NCBI GenBank assembly: GCA_024636395.1
Contig: JAGXHD010000117.1
Span: 1 to 9,156 of the forward strand
Direction: 5' to 3'
DNA from: Sulfitobacter sp.
Lineage (GTDB): Bacteria > Pseudomonadota > Alphaproteobacteria > Rhodobacterales > Rhodobacteraceae
DNA length: 9,156 nt
Part shown: positions 6,352-9,156 of the stretch, piece after piece
Position numbering within the stretch: position 1 is the stretch's first letter
Layout of the letters: the number at the start of each line of letters is the position of its first letter
The notes under the pieces: model-generated
Databases searched by the model: none
Told to the model about the DNA's origin: nothing
Seen by the model: only the letters and a program-made list of their open reading frames with translations
Position numbers and translations under genes: made by a program

Positions 6352-7293
6352 ATGCCAGCGCGCAAAATCATCATTGATACAGATCCCGGTCAGGACGATG
6401 CCGTGGCGATTCTGCTGGCGCTGGCCAGCCCCGAGGATGTCGAAGTGCTGGGCCTCACCTGCGTTGCGGGCAACGTGCCCCTGCCGCTGACCACGCGCAA
6501 TGCCCGCATCGTGTGCGAACTGGCGGGCCGCCCTGATATTGCGGTCTACGCGGGCTGCGATCGGCCAATGGGCCGCGATCTGGTCACCGCCGAGCATGTT
6601 CATGGCAAAACCGGCCTCGATGGCCCTACGCTGCCCGATCCCACCATGCCCATGGCAAAAGGCCATGCGGTCGATTTCATCATCGACCAGCTGCGCACAT
6701 TCGCGCCCGGGACCGTAACGCTTTGCACTCTGGGACCGCTCACCAACATCGCGACAGCCCTGCGCAAAGCCCCCGATATCGCCGCCCGCATCGCCAAGAT
6801 CGTCCTGATGGGCGGCGGGTATTTCGAGGGGGGCAACATCACGCCCTCCGCAGAGTTCAACATTTACGTCGATCCACAAGCTGCTGATATTGTGTTTAGA
6901 TGTGGTGCGCCCATTGTGGTCATGCCACTCGACGTCACGCATAAGGCGCTTGTGACGCAGGCCCGCAACGATGCCTTCCGCGGTTTGGGTACACCTGCGG
7001 GTATCGCTGTGGCGCAGATGACCGACTTCTTCGAGCGCTTTGACAAGGAAAAATACGGCAGCACCGGCGCGCCGCTGCACGATCCCTGCGTCACCGCCTA
7101 TCTGATCCAGCCCGATCTGTTCACCGGCCGGCATATCAACGTCGAGATCGAGACCTCCTCCGAGCTTACCATGGGCATGACTGTCGCGGATTGGTGGAGC
7201 GTCACGGGCCGCCCGCCCAACGCCACCTTCATGGGCGGGATCGACGCAGACGGCTTCTTTGACCTGCTGACCGAACGGCTCGCACGCTTATGA
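6352..7293 (+). CDS. Inosine-uridine-type nucleoside hydrolase
   Basis: Hydrolyses the N-glycosidic bond of ribonucleosides to free base and ribose, for nucleoside salvage; a calcium-dependent cytosolic enzyme in this family. The 313-residue length is typical. The calcium and ribose-binding motif DTDPGQDD is at residues 9-16 (D11, D15, D16). LGPLTNIATA and MGGG follow, then PSAEFNIYVDP for ribose contacts, and H243-D244 in PLHDP as the C-terminal calcium ligand region. All match IunH/Rih proteins. Purine or pyrimidine preference cannot be read from the sequence, so no rih letter is assigned. The ATG at 6352 has GAGGA 7 nt upstream. The stop codon overlaps the next start as ATGA, indicating a nucleoside hydrolase-GNAT-selO operon. 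A short AT-rich codon patch occurs near 6880-6905. Confidence 0.95.
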   Translation: MPARKIIIDTDPGQDDAVAILLALASPEDVEVLGLTCVAGNVPLPLTTRNARIVCELAGRPDIAVYAGCDRPMGRDLVTAEHVHGKTGLDGPTLPDPTMPMAKGHAVDFIIDQLRTFAPGTVTLCTLGPLTNIATALRKAPDIAARIAKIVLMGGGYFEGGNITPSAEFNIYVDPQAADIVFRCGAPIVVMPLDVTHKALVTQARNDAFRGLGTPAGIAVAQMTDFFERFDKEKYGSTGAPLHDPCVTAYLIQPDLFTGRHINVEIETSSELTMGMTVADWWSVTGRPPNATFMGGIDADGFFDLLTERLARL

Positions 7294-7739
7294 GCGCCGC
7301 CCTCACGCTTGCGGGGCCTGAACATCTTGACCCGCTGCTTGTCCTCGTCGCCGCTTTCCACGCCGAAGAAGGCATCACTTCCACGCCTGAACGCAGGCGC
7401 AGCGGTCTGATCCCCTTACTGGACGGTATCCCGCACGGCTGCGCCTATCTGATCGGCCCGCCCCGCACGCCCATCGGATACGTCGTAATAACATTCACCT
7501 GGTCGGTCGAATTTGGCGGCCTTGATGGCACCATCGACGAGATCTATATCCGCCCGGGCGTGCGCGGGCGCGGAATTGCCTCCGAGGCGCTGGTGGCGCT
7601 GCCGCGCGCCCTCTCGGGCGGTGGGCTGCGCATGATCCACCTCGAGGTCGACAAGCGCAACAGCGCCGCGCTCAAACTCTACCGCCGTGCAGGTTTCGTG
7701 CTGAACGAAAACTACCTGTTCATGTCCAAACGTCTCTGA
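7290..7739 (+). CDS. GNAT family N-acetyltransferase
   Basis: A 149-residue single-domain GNAT protein that would move an acetyl group from acetyl-CoA to an amine on a small molecule or protein. The acetyl-CoA pyrophosphate-binding motif A is R92-G-R-G-I-A97, preceded by the strand DEIYIRPG. The later HLEVDKRNSAALKLYRRAGF segment is the usual GNAT motif B region with the N-x-x-A-x-x-L-Y pattern. The substrate is unknown. The ATG at 7290 overlaps the nucleoside hydrolase stop as ATGA, and its own stop is 11 nt before selO, whose Shine-Dalgarno overlaps it. This spacing implies co-translation. One possible role is to acetylate a metabolite or protein linked to its operon partners, but nothing in the sequence shows which. 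Confidence 0.92.
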   Translation: MSAALTLAGPEHLDPLLVLVAAFHAEEGITSTPERRRSGLIPLLDGIPHGCAYLIGPPRTPIGYVVITFTWSVEFGGLDGTIDEIYIRPGVRGRGIASEALVALPRALSGGGLRMIHLEVDKRNSAALKLYRRAGFVLNENYLFMSKRL

Positions 7740-7750
7740 AGGAGCCCGCC

Positions 7751-9156
7751 ATGCAGATTGCCTTCGACAACAGCTATGCCGCACTGCCGGATGCCTTCTA
7801 TACGCGGGTATCTCCTACATCAGTTAAATCGCCTAAGCTGTTGGCGTTTAACACGAATCTAGCAAAGCTCTTAAAGATAGACGCAGCCGATGACGCCACG
7901 CTGGCGACCGTCTTCAGCGGTAATGAAATACCCCAAAATTCCGCGCCCATCGCCCAGCTCTACGCGGGCCACCAGTTCGGCAACTTCAACCCCCAACTCG
8001 GAGACGGTCGCGCAATCCTCCTTGGAGAAGTAACTGATAACAACGGCATACGCCGCGATATTCAGCTAAAAGGCTCTGGCCGCACCCCCTATTCGCGCGG
8101 CGGTGACGGGCGCGCGTGGCTGGGGCCCGTGCTGCGCGAGTATGTGGTGTCGGAGGCGATGCACGCGCTCGGCATCCCGACTACCCGAGCGCTTGCGGCC
8201 GTCAGCACGGGCGAGGATATCTTGCGCGAGCAAGGCATGCTGCCCGGCGCCATTCTCACCCGCGTTGCCGCCAGCCATCTACGCGTCGGCACCTTTCAGG
8301 TTTTCGCCCACCGCGGTCAGGTGCAGGAGCTTCAAACCCTCACCGATTACGCCATCGCGCGCCACTATCCCGATGCACAGGGCCCGATGGGTCTGCTGCG
8401 CGCCGTCTGCGCCCGGCAGGCGGAGCTCATCGCGGCATGGATGTCTGTCGGCTTCATCCACGGTGTGATGAACACCGATAACTGCAGCATCGCGGGCGAG
8501 ACGATCGATTACGGCCCCTGTGCATTCATGGATGATTTCGCCATGGGCCGCGTGTTTTCCAGCATCGATCAACAGGCGCGCTACGCCTATGGGAACCAGC
8601 CCAACATGGCGATGTTCAACATGGCGCAGCTGGCCACTGCCCTCATCCAGCTCTTTGAGGATAAGGATGCCGCCGTAGAGGAGGCCACTGCCGTGATCCA
8701 CGCCATGCCGGACCAGATCGAGGCGGCGTGGCTGCAGCGCTTCGCGGCCAAACTGGGAATTGCGGACCCGACCCCGGAAGATGCCGATCTCATCCAGTCC
8801 CTGCTGGACCTGATGCAGCGCGACGCCGCAGATTTCACAAATACATTCAGGGCCTTGGGCAGGGATGCCGCTCGGGACCAGTTCACCGACCGTTCCGCCT
8901 TTGAGGCCTGGGCGCAGCGCCACGCTGCCCGGACCGCAGCCCTGCCAGATGCACAAGCGCTCAGGGATGCCTCCAATCCCGCCGTGATCCCCCGCAACCA
9001 CCGCATCGAGCAAATGATCGAAGCCGCCACTGCGGGCGATATGGCCCCTTTCGAGCGGCTCATGCAGGCCTATGCGACCCCCTATGTCCCGACCGACCCC
9101 GAACTGGGCAAACAACCCACGCCGTCGGAGATCGTCCCTGCGACCTTCTGTGGCAC
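7751..9156 (+). CDS. selO: SelO (YdiU) protein adenylyltransferase, cut at the last sense codon
   Basis: SelO has a kinase-like fold but flips ATP and transfers AMP to serine, threonine or tyrosine of target proteins; in E. coli it is tied to oxidative stress and S-glutathionylation. The ATG at 7751 follows AAGGAG by about 6 nt. 468 full codons are seen and the next begins AC. Family members often end TFCGT, so probably only one base of that codon and the stop are missing. Visible features are LYAGHQFG, K107 in QLKGSGRTPYSRGGDGR (ATP phosphates), E130, and D243 and N244 in NTDN. D253 in DYGP is the DFG-like metal ligand. All positions agree with P. syringae SelO after a small offset. The C-terminal C467 is at the place where animal SelO has selenocysteine. 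Codons 18-107 use many AT-ending codons unlike the rest. The protein is full length and likely active. Confidence 0.96.
   Translation, partial: MQIAFDNSYAALPDAFYTRVSPTSVKSPKLLAFNTNLAKLLKIDAADDATLATVFSGNEIPQNSAPIAQLYAGHQFGNFNPQLGDGRAILLGEVTDNNGIRRDIQLKGSGRTPYSRGGDGRAWLGPVLREYVVSEAMHALGIPTTRALAAVSTGEDILREQGMLPGAILTRVAASHLRVGTFQVFAHRGQVQELQTLTDYAIARHYPDAQGPMGLLRAVCARQAELIAAWMSVGFIHGVMNTDNCSIAGETIDYGPCAFMDDFAMGRVFSSIDQQARYAYGNQPNMAMFNMAQLATALIQLFEDKDAAVEEATAVIHAMPDQIEAAWLQRFAAKLGIADPTPEDADLIQSLLDLMQRDAADFTNTFRALGRDAARDQFTDRSAFEAWAQRHAARTAALPDAQALRDASNPAVIPRNHRIEQMIEAATAGDMAPFERLMQAYATPYVPTDPELGKQPTPSEIVPATFCG

Noticed and set aside
6211..7134. Minus-strand open frame of 307 codons opposite the nucleoside hydrolase
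   Set aside because: Antisense shadow; the plus strand has all nucleoside hydrolase motifs and a good ribosome binding site.
8279..9115. Minus-strand open frame of 278 codons opposite selO
   Set aside because: Antisense to conserved SelO catalytic sequence; no ribosome binding site or family match.
1..9156. Mobile element, CRISPR array, tRNA/rRNA or phage content
   Set aside because: No direct repeat arrays, transposase-like proteins, tRNA-like folds or phage genes were seen on either strand.

Overview
The window is a compact, GC-rich chromosomal segment of an alphaproteobacterium. Gene content and protein style (RF1 starting MIPMD, two GbuA/SpeB-type ureohydrolases, a DUF1499 protein, SelO with a C-terminal CGT) point to Rhodobacterales, probably the Roseobacter group. 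This is an inference from remembered protein families; no search was run. No rRNA, tRNA, CRISPR array, insertion sequence or phage gene is visible. Genes cover nearly everything and no gap exceeds about 110 bases.

Layout. (1) Minus strand, 1-1517: prfA (release factor 1) followed by prmC, the methyltransferase that modifies the GGQ loop of release factors. The two overlap by ATGA, and prmC runs off the left edge. (2) Plus strand, 1579-1905: a small secreted protein with five cysteines and no recognised family. It converges on, and overlaps by 93 bp, a DUF1499 gene. (3) Minus strand, 5364 down to 1813: a tightly packed operon of M20D amidohydrolase, E. coli-type agmatinase (speB), guanidinobutyrase-like ureohydrolase and DUF1499 protein. 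(4) Plus strand, 5421-6242: mazG, divergent from that operon across 56 bp. (5) Plus strand, 6352 to the right edge: nucleoside hydrolase, GNAT acetyltransferase and SelO protein adenylyltransferase, with ATGA and 11-nt junctions. selO is cut inside what is probably its last sense codon.

How the genes may work together. Agmatinase would turn agmatine into putrescine plus urea, and guanidinobutyrase would turn 4-guanidinobutyrate into GABA plus urea. These are two arginine-derived branches that meet at GABA. The M20D enzyme probably removes an acyl group from an amino compound and may feed this route. MazG (house-cleaning of NTPs), nucleoside hydrolase (nucleoside salvage) and SelO (ATP-using protein AMPylation under oxidative stress) share a nucleotide theme but are not a known pathway.

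I see no clear new defence or mobile system. The best leads are the pairing of two ureohydrolase types with an M20D enzyme, the codon-aligned 93-bp convergent overlap with the cysteine-rich secreted protein, the nucleoside hydrolase-GNAT-SelO operon, and the apparent change of the redox cysteine in SelO.
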